Shown here piece by piece: positions 27,357 through 37,099 of a stretch of DNA of 64,000 bases. The notes below the pieces were generated by a model. It did not search any database and had not been told where the DNA came from. It worked only from the letters and a program-made list of their open reading frames with translations. The position numbers and the translations under genes were made by a program. Every line of letters begins with the position of its first letter. Position 1 is the first letter of the stretch. Source of the DNA: Bradyrhizobium diazoefficiens (lineage in GTDB: Bacteria > Pseudomonadota > Alphaproteobacteria > Rhizobiales > Xanthobacteraceae); contig NZ_CP067100.1 of assembly GCF_016616235.1 (NCBI RefSeq), positions 6,631,001-6,695,000 of the forward strand, written 5' to 3'.

Positions 27357-28076
27357 ATGAGCAATCCTGGAGCCATCATCTTTGACTGGGGTAACACCCT
27401 TTGCGACTATCCGTTACGGACCGAGGCCGAACAGATTGGGTTCTTGCATGATTTCCTCACCGATCCGTCCAGCTTTACAGATTTGGCCACTGTCGCAGCG
27501 CCGAGATCCATCGCTAGCGCAACATTGCAGGCGCTGAACAGAGAGCGCGAGGATTGTCGTGTGGTTTCTTTCGCCGACCGGTTGAGATGCGCGTTGGCAC
27601 CTGACATGGATGACGCGGATGCAACGGTACTCGAGCTGCGTCTCTGCAACAGAATCTTTGCTGGTGGCCAGCTCATGCCAGGAGCGGAGAGAGTCATTAC
27701 CACGGTTCACCGCATGGGCTACCGGACGGCAATCTTGTCCAATACGCCTTGGGGAACGAGCCATAGGTTGTGGCGAGCCGAGGTCGCTCGGCACACAAAT
27801 GTCAGCCGCAACTGCGATCTTGTCATGTTCTGCGGCGATTGCGGCTATCGCAAACCCAGCAAAGCCGCCTTTGATGCCTGTTTAGACTTTTTGCGGGAGG
27901 CGCCGGACAAGGTCACGATGGTAGGCGACAGCTTTCGCTCCGACGTTCTGGGCGCGCGCGGCGCGGGATGCCGAGCAGTCTGGTTTTGCCGTGATGCCTT
28001 GCTGCCAAAAGACAAATCGGTCGCTGTCATGACGACGCTCGATGACACTATTACGCTCTTGGGCAAGGGCGCATAA
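27357..28076 (+). CDS. HAD-family hydrolase
   Basis: 239 residues. HAD motif I is FDWGNTLCDY (the second catalytic Asp is replaced by Asn: DWGNT), motif II is AILSNTPWG, the conserved Lys is in GYRKPS, and motif IV is MVGDSFRSDVLGARGAG. The cap is of the small alpha-helical type (subfamily IA). The DWGNT form occurs in many functional HAD phosphatases. It is translationally coupled to the PurC-like gene and so likely shares its NifA control; it may dephosphorylate that enzyme's product. Confidence 0.75.
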   Translation: MSNPGAIIFDWGNTLCDYPLRTEAEQIGFLHDFLTDPSSFTDLATVAAPRSIASATLQALNREREDCRVVSFADRLRCALAPDMDDADATVLELRLCNRIFAGGQLMPGAERVITTVHRMGYRTAILSNTPWGTSHRLWRAEVARHTNVSRNCDLVMFCGDCGYRKPSKAAFDACLDFLREAPDKVTMVGDSFRSDVLGARGAGCRAVWFCRDALLPKDKSVAVMTTLDDTITLLGKGA

Positions 28077-28189
28077 GCAGTATCGGTCATTTCATTTCTG
28101 GAGGAGGCGTTGGTGATTCCGGATGCCTATACGCCAGGCTGAGATTGACCCCTACAGCTGGTGCGCTGGGAAACCGGCAAGGAGTAGGT

Positions 28190-28450
28190 GGTGGAAGTCC
28201 ACTGCGAAGAAAGAGTCACCGCCTCGCAGATTGCTTCTGCATCGGTCGCGTCGTTCCTACCGCGCTTGGGGCAAGCCTTGACACCGCTCGGCGGCACTAG
28301 CCGGACCTCGTGGCCAAGCGCGATCAATGGCGTACCCAATTGTCCGCAGTCGCGCGCCTCGATACTGATCAGGCACGGAGCGAGGCGGGCTAAGTACGCC
28401 AGCAATCGATCTATTGTGCAGAAAAGCTGACGTCGCCGTGATGGCCACAA
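28190..28450 (-). pseudogene. IS110-family transposase N-terminal fragment
   Basis: The frame contains LAPCLISIEARDCGQLGTPLIALGHEVRLVPPSGVKACPKRGRND followed by TDAEAICEAV, the conserved N-terminal DEDD-type region of IS110 transposases (ALGHEVRLMPP, then KNDAADAEAI). The C-terminal serine domain is missing, so this is a relic. Confidence 0.75.
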
Positions 28451-28840
28451 TCACCTATCAAAACTCGTTCTCGGCCTGACATTCAGCGACGGGATCGAGG
28501 TCAGTCAACCCACAGCCGCCGCCTCCTGACCGGCCAACCCGTCACCAGAATTCAGCGATAGCTCGCAATGACGCTGCAACCAGCTGAGCTGATATGCGAG
28601 GACCAATTATAGCAGTCGACGCGAGCTCACGCTCCTCTCAATCATGGTAGGGGAGCCGCGCTCCAGCCTGCGTTATTGTTCGACCATTCGAACCGATCAA
28701 TCGCTCGCAACTGAAAGCGCCACGGCGGGCGGGAAGTGGGCGTCGGTCACTCAAAAATCGTGGGAAGCTCTCATTGCCGCCTTGGGAATTCGCACCAGGC
28801 GAGGGCAGGCAGGATGAGAGGTTAAGGCCGGAGGGCGATC
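28451..28840. other. P450 upstream region, duplicated at 17588
   Basis: No gene. The last 140 bases before the P450 start are similar to the stretch before the truncated P450 copy, so the duplication took the promoter too. A GG/GC pair here has an 11-base spacing and does not fit sigma-54. Confidence 0.5.
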
Positions 28841-30082
28841 ATGAAGACAGTATTGGCAGGTCACGCGCGCGAGGGGGCATATGACGTTCTTCTGAGCGAT
28901 CTGGATGTCAGTGACATCAAGCGCTTTCAGGATGACAGCATTGGGCCCTACTTGGAGCGCTTACGAAAGGCAGATCCCATCCACTACTGTCGCGATAGTC
29001 CCTACGGTCCCTATTGGTCCATAACAAAATACCACGATATCGTCGCAGTCGACATGACTCACGGAGTGTTCTCGTCAGAGCAAGGCGTCACGATCGTCGA
29101 TGTGCCGGAGGAGTATTGGACTCCGAGTTTCATCAAGATGAGCCCTCCGAAACATGGCGAGCAACGCAACACGATCAGTCCGATCCTGGCGCCGGAGAAC
29201 CTGGCCAAGCTCGAAGGCTTGATCCGTCAGCGGGTCAAGGCCGTTCTGGATGGCTTGCCGCGCAATGAACCCTTCGATTGGGTCGACAAGGTCTCGGTCG
29301 AGTTAACGACGCAAATGTTGGCGACGCTGTTCGATTTTCCATTTGAGGATCGGCGGCTGCTGACCTATTGGTCGGACGTTGCCGCCACAACTCCGCGTAC
29401 TGGCCACGAGATCGACACCTGGGAGAAGCGAGAGGCAGTCTTGTCCGGGTGCTTGGACTATTTCACAAGACTTTGGAACGAGCGCAAGAATGCCGAGCCC
29501 CGCGCCGACCTGATTTCGATGATGGCGCACTCAACGGCTACCCGGAATATGGAGCCACGCGAGTTCCTGGGAAACCTCATCCTGCTGATCGTGGGCGGGA
29601 ACGACACCACGCGCAATTCAATGACTGGAAGCGTGTTGTTCATGAACCAGAATCCATCCGAGCTCCGGAAGCTACGCGAGACTCCTCGGCTCTTGTCGAG
29701 CGCCATCTCCGAGATCATACGCTACCAGACGCCGATCGCACACATGCGCCGCACCGCCGCGGTCGATATCGTGATAGGCAACAAGCATATCAGACGAGGC
29801 GATAAGGTCGTCATGTGGTACATGTCCGGGAACCGGGACGATGAGGTCATCGACCAGGCCGACAGCTTCATCATCGACCGGAAGAACCCACGGCAACATC
29901 TCTCGTTCGGGTTCGGTATCCATCGCTGTGTCGGAAGACACCTTGCGGAACTGCAGCTGAAGATCCTTTGGGAGGAAGTGCTGAATAAGCGTCTCGACAT
30001 CAAGGTTGTCGGCGAGCCGGAGCGCGTCGCATCTAACTTCGTGCACGGTTATTCCGCCCTCCCAGTCCAGGTGAACGCTTAG
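28841..30082 (+). CDS. Cytochrome P450 (CYP127/CYP153-like)
   Basis: 413 residues. The oxygen-binding I-helix is LLIVGGNDTTRNSMTG, the ExxR motif is SEIIRYQTP, and the heme loop is HLSFGFGIHRCVGRHLAE with the Cys ligand. The GGNDTTRNSM helix resembles CYP153/CYP127-type soluble bacterial enzymes. It does not resemble the CYP112/114/117 enzymes of the rhizobial gibberellin operon, and none of that operon's partners is adjacent. The ATG follows GGAGGGCGATC. No ferredoxin or reductase gene is next to it. A partial copy of its 5' end is at 17588-17938. The substrate is unknown. Confidence 0.85.
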   Translation: MKTVLAGHAREGAYDVLLSDLDVSDIKRFQDDSIGPYLERLRKADPIHYCRDSPYGPYWSITKYHDIVAVDMTHGVFSSEQGVTIVDVPEEYWTPSFIKMSPPKHGEQRNTISPILAPENLAKLEGLIRQRVKAVLDGLPRNEPFDWVDKVSVELTTQMLATLFDFPFEDRRLLTYWSDVAATTPRTGHEIDTWEKREAVLSGCLDYFTRLWNERKNAEPRADLISMMAHSTATRNMEPREFLGNLILLIVGGNDTTRNSMTGSVLFMNQNPSELRKLRETPRLLSSAISEIIRYQTPIAHMRRTAAVDIVIGNKHIRRGDKVVMWYMSGNRDDEVIDQADSFIIDRKNPRQHLSFGFGIHRCVGRHLAELQLKILWEEVLNKRLDIKVVGEPERVASNFVHGYSALPVQVNA

Positions 30083-30259
30083 GGAATCGGCGCCTCCGTG
30101 CAATCGCTCTAAGATAACCGGCGCTTGCAACCGTGAGCCGGTCGGAGCAGTTCCTGCTGGGAGAGGGTTCTCTCAGTCGCAAGCATTTTTGGCCTCCATG
30201 GGGCTCGCTGCATTATCCCTTCACCCAACAAACGCGTGCCGCTACAGAAACAGAACATG

Positions 30260-31342
30260 CTACTTTCCTGTAGACGGCAGCGGCGTCGTGTTGGTCCGCG
30301 TTGGCAGTATCGGATACTCGATCCTGGGCAGCTGCCCGGTTAGCGAATTCAGAAACGCGACGATATCGTTCTCTTCCTTATCGCTAAGCTTGGCGCCAAG
30401 CTGAAGTTCGGCCATCACGCCGACAGCTTGCTTAAGGCTCCAAATCTGACCCGAATGGAAGTATGGCGGTCGCAACGCAACGTTGCGCAACGGTGCTGCA
30501 CGAAAGACGTATTCGTCGCTGGCCGCGTTTGTGACGGCGGACCGGCCTTTGTCGGCGGTCGGAAGCAGGCTTGTGCTTGGTCTTTCGACGGCGCCAAATG
30601 GATAATAATCCTGTCCGCCAACGTTGATGCCATTGTGGCAGGAGGAGCATCCTGTTTCCATGAATAGCTTCAATCCGGCTTTCTGCTGATCATTGAGAGC
30701 ATTTGCATCGCCTTCAAGGTACTGATCGAAAGGGGCTGCGGGCGTAATGAGAGTCGCTTCAAAGGCTTCGATCGACTTCGCGAAATTGTCAAAAGTGACT
30801 GGCGATGCCTCGATTGGAAACGCCTTTTTGAACATGATCACATACTCGCTCATCGAGTTCAGCGTGTTGATGACATGATCTGGGGTGGCGTTCATTTCAG
30901 CACTCGCCTGCACGGGGCCCTTTGCTTGCGCCTTGAGATCCGGCGCCCGTCCATCCCAGAACTGCGCCACATTGAAGACTGCGTTATAGACGGTTGGGGC
31001 CCGACGTGGTCCTAGCTGCCAGCCGTGTCCAACCGATGTTGGACCGGCATCGACTCCGCCTGTACCAAGATTGTGACAGGTATTGCAGCTAATGATCCCG
31101 CTAGCCGACATCCGCGGATCGAAGAACAGCATCTTACCGAGTGCGATCTTCTCGTGGGTGACCGGGTTGTCCTTCACCGCCGGGACGACCGAGGGGATCG
31201 GTTTGAACGTGCGCCTGGCAGCGTTCATCAAATCATCTTCTGCATCAACGTGTGATGTGACCAGCATCGCAATGGCTGCAACACACACCTTGCGTACAAG
31301 GGGGAATTCCAGGATCACGCACTTCTTTCTACTAAGTACCAT
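30260..31342 (-). CDS. Di-heme cytochrome c peroxidase family protein
   Basis: 360 residues. An N-terminal hydrophobic segment (VCVAAIAMLVTSHVDA) acts as signal peptide. The first heme site is CNTCH, the second CSSCH; both are intact, with the conserved LGKMLFFDPRMSASG before the first and RNVALRPPYFHSG near the C-terminus, as in CcpA/MauG. It is periplasmic and reduces peroxide with electrons from cytochrome c, or modifies proteins if MauG-like. It is convergent with the P450, 177 bases apart, and has no partner genes. Confidence 0.88.
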   Translation of the reverse strand: MVLSRKKCVILEFPLVRKVCVAAIAMLVTSHVDAEDDLMNAARRTFKPIPSVVPAVKDNPVTHEKIALGKMLFFDPRMSASGIISCNTCHNLGTGGVDAGPTSVGHGWQLGPRRAPTVYNAVFNVAQFWDGRAPDLKAQAKGPVQASAEMNATPDHVINTLNSMSEYVIMFKKAFPIEASPVTFDNFAKSIEAFEATLITPAAPFDQYLEGDANALNDQQKAGLKLFMETGCSSCHNGINVGGQDYYPFGAVERPSTSLLPTADKGRSAVTNAASDEYVFRAAPLRNVALRPPYFHSGQIWSLKQAVGVMAELQLGAKLSDKEENDIVAFLNSLTGQLPRIEYPILPTRTNTTPLPSTGK

Positions 31343-32259
31343 CGCTGCCAGTTCTCATTGATGCTTTGGGGAATTGGAAGGCACGGCGCCGCGTTCGGCT
31401 ATCCTGCATGGGGTAGTCCGGTCTCGCGAAATCGCTTCGGGCTGGTGCTACCTCGTAGCTATTTGCGGTGTTCGATCTGATCGCGCGGCGCAGGTGGGCG
31501 CGTTTTGGACTGGCTGGACCGCGCCGCGACTTCAGCTAAGACAAATCTGACAACGATACCTTCCTTTTGGCCCGCGGGTACGATTCGCGGGTACGCTCAG
31601 CTCGGCGCAATCGGCAGCCAACTTGATCGAGGCGATTCCGTGCGCACAGGTCTCCAACTTCCGACGACGTGGCGTGAGAATAGCAAGTCTTGTACCAGTT
31701 CTGGCGCGCGTGAAATCAGCGCAAAATCGCACGTTAAGAGCATCGCGTCACACGATCAGAGCGATTGCGACCTATGTCCGAAATCAGACACCGCCGGTTC
31801 GAGGTAGCCGGAACACGAGCCAATACCGAACGAGCCTGGCCGGGGACGCATTTGCTCGATGCATTCTTACGAGAGCGAGGGACGTGAATGAGCGCTGCGT
31901 CCACCAGGGATACTTCCACCCCATTTACCTGGACCACGCTTGACAACGCCAAGCTACGCCGAGGGGCGTCAATCGCGTACGCGCATCTACGTTCGGCAAT
32001 CAATGATCAACATCTTGCAGCTGCTGGAGGTTCGCCACAACCGCTGCATCATTTTTGGCACGTTGCAACTACCAACCCCGCCAATTGATCCGGATGATAG
32101 TTGCATGTCACCTGCTGATTGAGCCGTGGGGTTGTCCGAGCGCTTTGGTCACGGGCAGCCGGAGCAGCGCGTGTTGAGAGCCCGACGAGTCGAGCGCTCA
32201 TGCAAGGAGACAGCGTACAACATCAACTACATCCGGCGGCCACGAATGTCCCTGAGCGA
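31343..32259. other. Intergenic, no gene recognised
   Basis: About 900 bases upstream of the peroxidase gene. Short frames on both strands have no recognisable family. It probably includes the peroxidase promoter, which I could not place. Confidence 0.4.
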
Positions 32260-32448
32260 CGCGCGGGCTCCCTACTTTCGCAAATGCTGCGTGCTGAGAT
32301 TTGCTCCAGGAGCATCCTCTCCTTCCTCACGGAGGCTCATGATGCGCTTTCCGGCGCGATTGCCAAACGCGCAGGCTTCAAAGGCCTCTGGGCGTCAGGC
32401 CTGTCCATTGCCAGCTCCCTCGGCTACCGCGATGCCAACGAGGCTTCC
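32260..32448 (+). pseudogene. PEP mutase (phosphonate biosynthesis) N-terminal remnant
   Basis: The frame from about 32284 contains LTEAHDALSGAIAKRAGFKG followed by LWASGLSIASSLGYRDANEAS, a clear match to phosphoenolpyruvate mutase (EAHNGLSAKIVEEAGF, then IWASGLS and VRDxNEAS). The match stops there. The active-site loop and the rest of the barrel are not found in frame, so only a fragment is left. PEP mutase starts nearly all phosphonate pathways, so a phosphonate gene was once here. Confidence 0.65.
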
Positions 32449-33642
32449 TTGCACATCGTTGACGTCCTGAAACTTATCGACGAAATTGCGAAGCTCGCCT
32501 TTCTCGGGAAACGGAATGCCCTCGACCAGCACCGCAGGACGAATTCGTGCTCCTATCCGGACATACTTCTCGAATTCCGCACAGGACCAGATCGCAACGC
32601 TAGGAACACCCGGTTTGGCTGCCGCCGAGCGAACCTCGCGGAAGCGAGCGCCGCGCGGAAGCTTGGCTGACCTGGATCTCTCGCCCCGAGGTCCGCGAAC
32701 GGTACGGCGCGCTCAGCAGCATCAGAAAAAGCGCCCTATGAGCTTCATAGCGAGCAGCGGATCGGCTGCTTCTTGAGCCCGTGATGACCAGCATGCCTTC
32801 GTTCGTGCGGACCGCCCACACCCACCTTCGTTTTCGCCGTTCCAAGACAACGCCGAAGATTGGAAATCGATCAGACATGTCGTTCAGCCCCTCAAGAAAC
32901 AACCTCCACTCGTAGTCTGCATTTCTGCATCGGTAGCCAAATCTACCCCGTGCCGCTTGGTATTTCGCTCCAGTGATTCTACGGCCCGCGGCGCGGGGTC
33001 TCAGAAGGCTTTGATGAGCGCGTAAGGCCCAGACGGTATTCAGCCGGCATGTTTTTCCTTGGGCGCACCGAACTCGCTTCGCACACTCGCCTAAGATCCG
33101 TTTTTAATCCGGATAGCAGTTCCTTTGCCTGCAAGCTCGCCGCGCAGGGATCAAAACACGCAGAACTCCAGCTCTTTTTGTACCATTATGCAGGATTCCG
33201 GACGACTCACTTTCCGCATGGTCGAGGGCGCCGCCCGACCCGCCCGCAATCTCGCGGCTCGGCGTCGGCCGCGTTCATCCTCATCACTCGCGCACATGGC
33301 ACATCGCAGGCCTCTCCGTCCATGGTCGCCCCGTTGCAAAGCCGGAAGTGGCGGCTGTCTGGGAGCCAAAAAAGGCCGGGACATCATCGCAGATTATTGG
33401 GCGACCTCTTCTTGGAACGGAAGCGACTTGAGATCAGAATGATGGGTGAGAACATCTCGGACCGGGTGGCCGACATAGAGCGGAATCCGCACTCCGGGTC
33501 GCGCGTGAAGTTCGAACAGACATATTCACGTCCTCGACCAGTCTTCACACTCCGCTCTCACCCTCGCCGCAGACTTTCCTTCTCCGCTTCGCACTCTTGC
33601 GGCCTTTGCGCACCCCTTCTCCCATCAGGAGGCCCCGCTCCC
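32449..33642. other. Intergenic, decayed DNA
   Basis: About 1.2 kb with no intact gene. It may hold further eroded pieces following the PEP mutase fragment, but I could not assign any. It lies downstream of the convergent - strand cluster. Confidence 0.4.
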
Positions 33643-34746
33643 TCAATTTGAGCCGTTATGGCCCCCTTCCTTCCATAGCATGAATTCGATCCTTCCTGGG
33701 ACATCAAGATGCTCAGGAAAGTCAGGAAACAAAATCGGATTTCCATCGCGCACAAAGGTCGCAACATCACGATCATCCGTCGCGATATAGTTTTCTCGCC
33801 GCGCCTTTCCGCTCTTGGAGTCGAATACAAAGCGTGTCGAATTGATCCATGATGGGGAGGTGGCGTTAAGACGATCAGCTATGCGCCACACACGACTCAA
33901 GCGCACGCGGAATGCCGCGGAGAAGTTGATGGGATCTGGAATGAAGATCGAGAGATTACGTACGTCCATCTCGTCGAGCATCTCCAGGAGCTGGTAGAGG
34001 ACGAAATGGTGATCATTCGTGTTACGTAACAGCGGAAACTGGTTGTAGAGCCTGATCTTGCGCTCTCGAAGTTTTTTGATCTTTTCAGACACGTCCCCGC
34101 AGATTTCATATGGGTGCACGATGTGAAAGACGAGACGGATGTTATGCTTTGCAAAGAGATCAATTTTCTCGGCGGTGAAGGCTTTCGGTTCATACACAAT
34201 AGCTCTCGTATGAATTCGGATTGACTTAACGGATGGAACCGAACGGATTCCCTCAATGATTTCCGCCAGCCTGGACGCCGGCAGAATCAACGGATCACCG
34301 CCTGACAGGATAACCTCCATGACCTCTGGGTGGTCGCCCAGATAGTCGCGCAGCAGGTGAAGATCAGCAAGTCGTCCAGCTCGTTTGTCGGGTGCACCGA
34401 TTTCTGTAAGCACGTCTGTGCGGAAGCAATATTGGCAATTCCCAAAGCATTCCGATGTGGTGAGGAAAAGTATGCGGTCAGCATACTTTCTGACGATGGA
34501 CGTTTTGTGGGTGCGGCCGAACGCATTGGACCGATCGTCGACGAAGTCCTTCACCTCGTTCGGCGCCCTTAACAACAGTCTGTCTTGCGTTGGAAAGGAC
34601 ACTCGGTGAAGCGGGCCCAGATGATTGCCTAACGCAGCGACCTCCTCCTTGATCTTCCTGTGATAGAACGGCGTCACCTTCAGCGGCAGCAGACCCTCTT
34701 TGATCGACATGGTCTTGAACCTCTCGTTGACAACGGATTGATCCAT
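33643..34746 (-). CDS. Lysine 2,3-aminomutase-family radical SAM enzyme
   Basis: 367 residues. The radical SAM cluster motif is CFGNCQYCFR (CxxxCxxC) near residue 100. The KamA hallmarks SGGDPLILPASRL, SIRIHTRAIVYEP and LVFHIVHPYEI follow. The lysine in SGKARREN near residue 310 is the likely PLP anchor. The family moves an amino group from C2 to C3 of lysine, glutamate or arginine; the substrate here is unknown. It is shorter than clostridial KamA (416 residues) and nearer EpmB in size. It overlaps or directly follows the permease; a second start at 34710 has a better ribosome site (GAGAGG). Last gene of the - strand cluster. Confidence 0.82.
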   Translation of the reverse strand: MDQSVVNERFKTMSIKEGLLPLKVTPFYHRKIKEEVAALGNHLGPLHRVSFPTQDRLLLRAPNEVKDFVDDRSNAFGRTHKTSIVRKYADRILFLTTSECFGNCQYCFRTDVLTEIGAPDKRAGRLADLHLLRDYLGDHPEVMEVILSGGDPLILPASRLAEIIEGIRSVPSVKSIRIHTRAIVYEPKAFTAEKIDLFAKHNIRLVFHIVHPYEICGDVSEKIKKLRERKIRLYNQFPLLRNTNDHHFVLYQLLEMLDEMDVRNLSIFIPDPINFSAAFRVRLSRVWRIADRLNATSPSWINSTRFVFDSKSGKARRENYIATDDRDVATFVRDGNPILFPDFPEHLDVPGRIEFMLWKEGGHNGSN

Positions 34747-34747
34747 A

Positions 34748-36001
34748 TCAGGTCAACTCCGTTCGATTGTTGCGGCTCAAGACGTATGCAAGGATGGCAC
34801 TCGATGCGATAAAAGGGTGAGAAGACCTGAAGCCGGCGATGATCAGGACAGAGCAAATCACAATCGGAGTAGCGAGGAACCACGAGACCAGTCCTCCCCG
34901 GAGCCTCACGAGTGCAAGCGCCGAAATCATGTAAATGAAAAGAAGATTCATTCCAGCAAGACTGAACATCGTTTCGACGTCGAGCCAGCCAATCAGGTCG
35001 CAGGCCAGAACCAATAGCAAGCATGCAACCACGAAATAGACACCGGTCCGGGGTGCACCATTGTGCAAGCGCCCGAGGCAGGCCGGAAGGACGTGTCGTC
35101 CGGAGAGGTACAGAACGAGCCGTGAGATCGCGACAACTGACCCGAAGAGGTTCGCGGCGATCAACGATATGCCTAGCAGGGGAACCAGCCAGCCTGGTGC
35201 GGATGGTGCAAGTTCCGCCGCCGCCTGAAAGACTGGCGCACTGAAATTCGATTTTATATCAGCGACATGGACGAGCGCTGCGCTGCAAATGTAGACTCCA
35301 CAGACAACAACAAAGGCCAACAGCATCGCCAGACCAAAATCCCTTTTGGGATTGCGAAAGTCTGCAGCTAGATGGGTCGCAATCTCCCAACCGCTGAAGG
35401 AGAAGAAGATCACGGGAATCTGGCTCGCAATGGACAATAGGTTTGCGGGTCGATCGAACTGAACACCCTTGGCCCGCGCTGCCAGCACCATGAGGGCGAA
35501 CAGAGTGCCTACCAAAAAACAGACCGACCAACTGCCGATGAGCTTCACGCCACGATGGAGTGCCTCGCCACCGGACAGGGCAAAGACGCCAGCCAGTAGG
35601 ATGAGCAACGCGGCAAGCAGATGGACGTCGACACTGGGGCCTGTCAGCTTCTGGAGGTAGACAGCCCCCGCCAGCGTGATGGATGGCAAGCCCACCATTG
35701 TCGCTCCCAGAAACAGCAATGACACCAGCAATTCCGGGTATTGGCCAAAAGCCAGCCTGGCATAGTATGCAACACCTCCGGAACTGGGATATGCGCCCCC
35801 TAACAGGACCATCGTCGCCAGGATCGGCGCAGAGAGCAAGGCGCAGGCGACCCACGCGTAAATGCCGTCCTGGCCAATGTTTTCGAACACAAATCCTGGA
35901 AGGACAAGAATCCCGGATCCAATGATGACTGTGACGATGAGTAAAATCCCGGAGGCAAGCCCCAGATGTCCCTCGAGTTTGCTCTCGCTTCCATGTTTCA
36001 C
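34748..36001 (-). CDS. APC-family amino-acid permease
   Basis: About 417 residues with roughly 12 hydrophobic helices. The first is GILLIVTVIIGSGILVLPGF, which contains the APC substrate motif GSGILVLPG. The GTG at 36001 follows GAGGTCAGC; a GTG at 36040 is an alternative. The family carries amino acids across the inner membrane. Its place between the YcgG-family enzyme and the aminomutase suggests export or uptake of the cluster's amino-acid product or precursor. Confidence 0.82.
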   Translation of the reverse strand: MKHGSESKLEGHLGLASGILLIVTVIIGSGILVLPGFVFENIGQDGIYAWVACALLSAPILATMVLLGGAYPSSGGVAYYARLAFGQYPELLVSLLFLGATMVGLPSITLAGAVYLQKLTGPSVDVHLLAALLILLAGVFALSGGEALHRGVKLIGSWSVCFLVGTLFALMVLAARAKGVQFDRPANLLSIASQIPVIFFSFSGWEIATHLAADFRNPKRDFGLAMLLAFVVVCGVYICSAALVHVADIKSNFSAPVFQAAAELAPSAPGWLVPLLGISLIAANLFGSVVAISRLVLYLSGRHVLPACLGRLHNGAPRTGVYFVVACLLLVLACDLIGWLDVETMFSLAGMNLLFIYMISALALVRLRGGLVSWFLATPIVICSVLIIAGFRSSHPFIASSAILAYVLSRNNRTELT

Positions 36002-36202
36002 GCTGACCTCGCATGAGCTCCCCGCAATAGCCGGCCACACGATCTGTCGATCGCCGGGCTAACGAGAGGGGTAAGCTAATCTGCAAAACCTATGCTGTCA
36101 TCGACGCCGCCGCTGAGTTCGCCATTGGCGAGCCGTGGTCCTGCACATTCAAGGCTCAGGGTTCAAGCGGCGAGAACGGCCACGCCGCTGATGTACTGAC
36201 CG

Positions 36203-36949
36203 TCACTTGAAGTGCAGAGGGCACTCGAGCGGGGCGTCCTCATTGTTGTCGGGTATCATGTACTGCGGCCACTGCGCTTCGCCCAGAACGTACGATCCCA
36301 GCAGCCCACTGTGTGCAACGTCATCGTAGGTGTCGACGTTCTGTCTGATCTTGGCCGTGATGGCGCTGCCTTGTTGATTGGCAGGTGCAGCAATGTCGAA
36401 GATCTTTCGTGGATTGATAATGAAAGCCAGACCGGCGCCCATGTTTCTGCTTCTGCGGAGAACATGCGCTGGATGGCTTACATTCACGAAGAGTTCGCAA
36501 CCGTGAAAGCACATCGTCCAAGTGCGATGCGCGGGATCCTTGGACACGTGCGAAGGCCACGGTCGCTGATCTTCATCGAGTAGAAACTGCATCGCTTCGA
36601 TGAATATGTTTTTGAATTGGTCCGAGGTCGTGAGGGTAGCGACCGGCTCAAACAGCACCAGCAGTGAACGATTGTGATTGATGTCGAGCGCGTCGATATT
36701 GATCTGATCAATGTAGGTGCATAAGCCAGAAGCAAGAAGGCTCAGTTCATACCGTGAATTTTCGGGTTCGTATGGAATGAGGAGGAAACGCAAATTCCCG
36801 CGCTTGACCGTGTTGCGCGCGAAAACGCAAGGAAATGCAGTGCGGGGGCCTGCTTCATTTTCGAATTTCGAAAGGATGTGCGAAATCGCTGATTGGCCCC
36901 AGCGGAACTTATCAGCGAGCCCAGCAAGTTCGTCCTGACTGTATAGCAT
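36203..36949 (-). CDS. YqcI/YcgG-family protein, possible heme-dependent N-oxygenase
   Basis: 248 residues from the ATG at 36949, which follows GAGGGGAG. The family pattern FPCVFARNTVKRGNLRFLLIP near residue 40 and the later RTWTMCFHGCELFVNVSHPAH match the YqcI/YcgG family. Members of this family act as heme-dependent N-oxygenases on amines or guanidines in natural-product pathways (for example GntA, AglA and RohS). His residues in HGCELFVNVSHPAH could take part in heme binding. The context of amino-acid enzymes supports an N-oxygenation step. It could also be a member of unknown role. Confidence 0.7.
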   Translation of the reverse strand: MLYSQDELAGLADKFRWGQSAISHILSKFENEAGPRTAFPCVFARNTVKRGNLRFLLIPYEPENSRYELSLLASGLCTYIDQINIDALDINHNRSLLVLFEPVATLTTSDQFKNIFIEAMQFLLDEDQRPWPSHVSKDPAHRTWTMCFHGCELFVNVSHPAHVLRRSRNMGAGLAFIINPRKIFDIAAPANQQGSAITAKIRQNVDTYDDVAHSGLLGSYVLGEAQWPQYMIPDNNEDAPLECPLHFK

Positions 36950-37099
36950 GTTTTCTCCCCTCATTTGTGCATTAGGCGCCGGTGTGCGATTGCCCGAGCC
37001 CTCTGCGTCCCACCAACCGCTTCTGCAGCGAGCGATGTCATAACCTGTTGCAGCATGTCGGCTCACCGCTCGGTCTGACATATCAACGGCGTGAACCAT

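Noticed and set aside
28740..28775. Sigma-54-like GG...GC before the P450
   Set aside because: The spacing is 11 bases, not 10, and no NifA site lies upstream.
28841..30082. Assignment of the P450 to the gibberellin operon (CYP112/114/117)
   Set aside because: The I-helix and heme-loop sequences differ, and no ferredoxin, SDR or diterpene cyclase genes are nearby.
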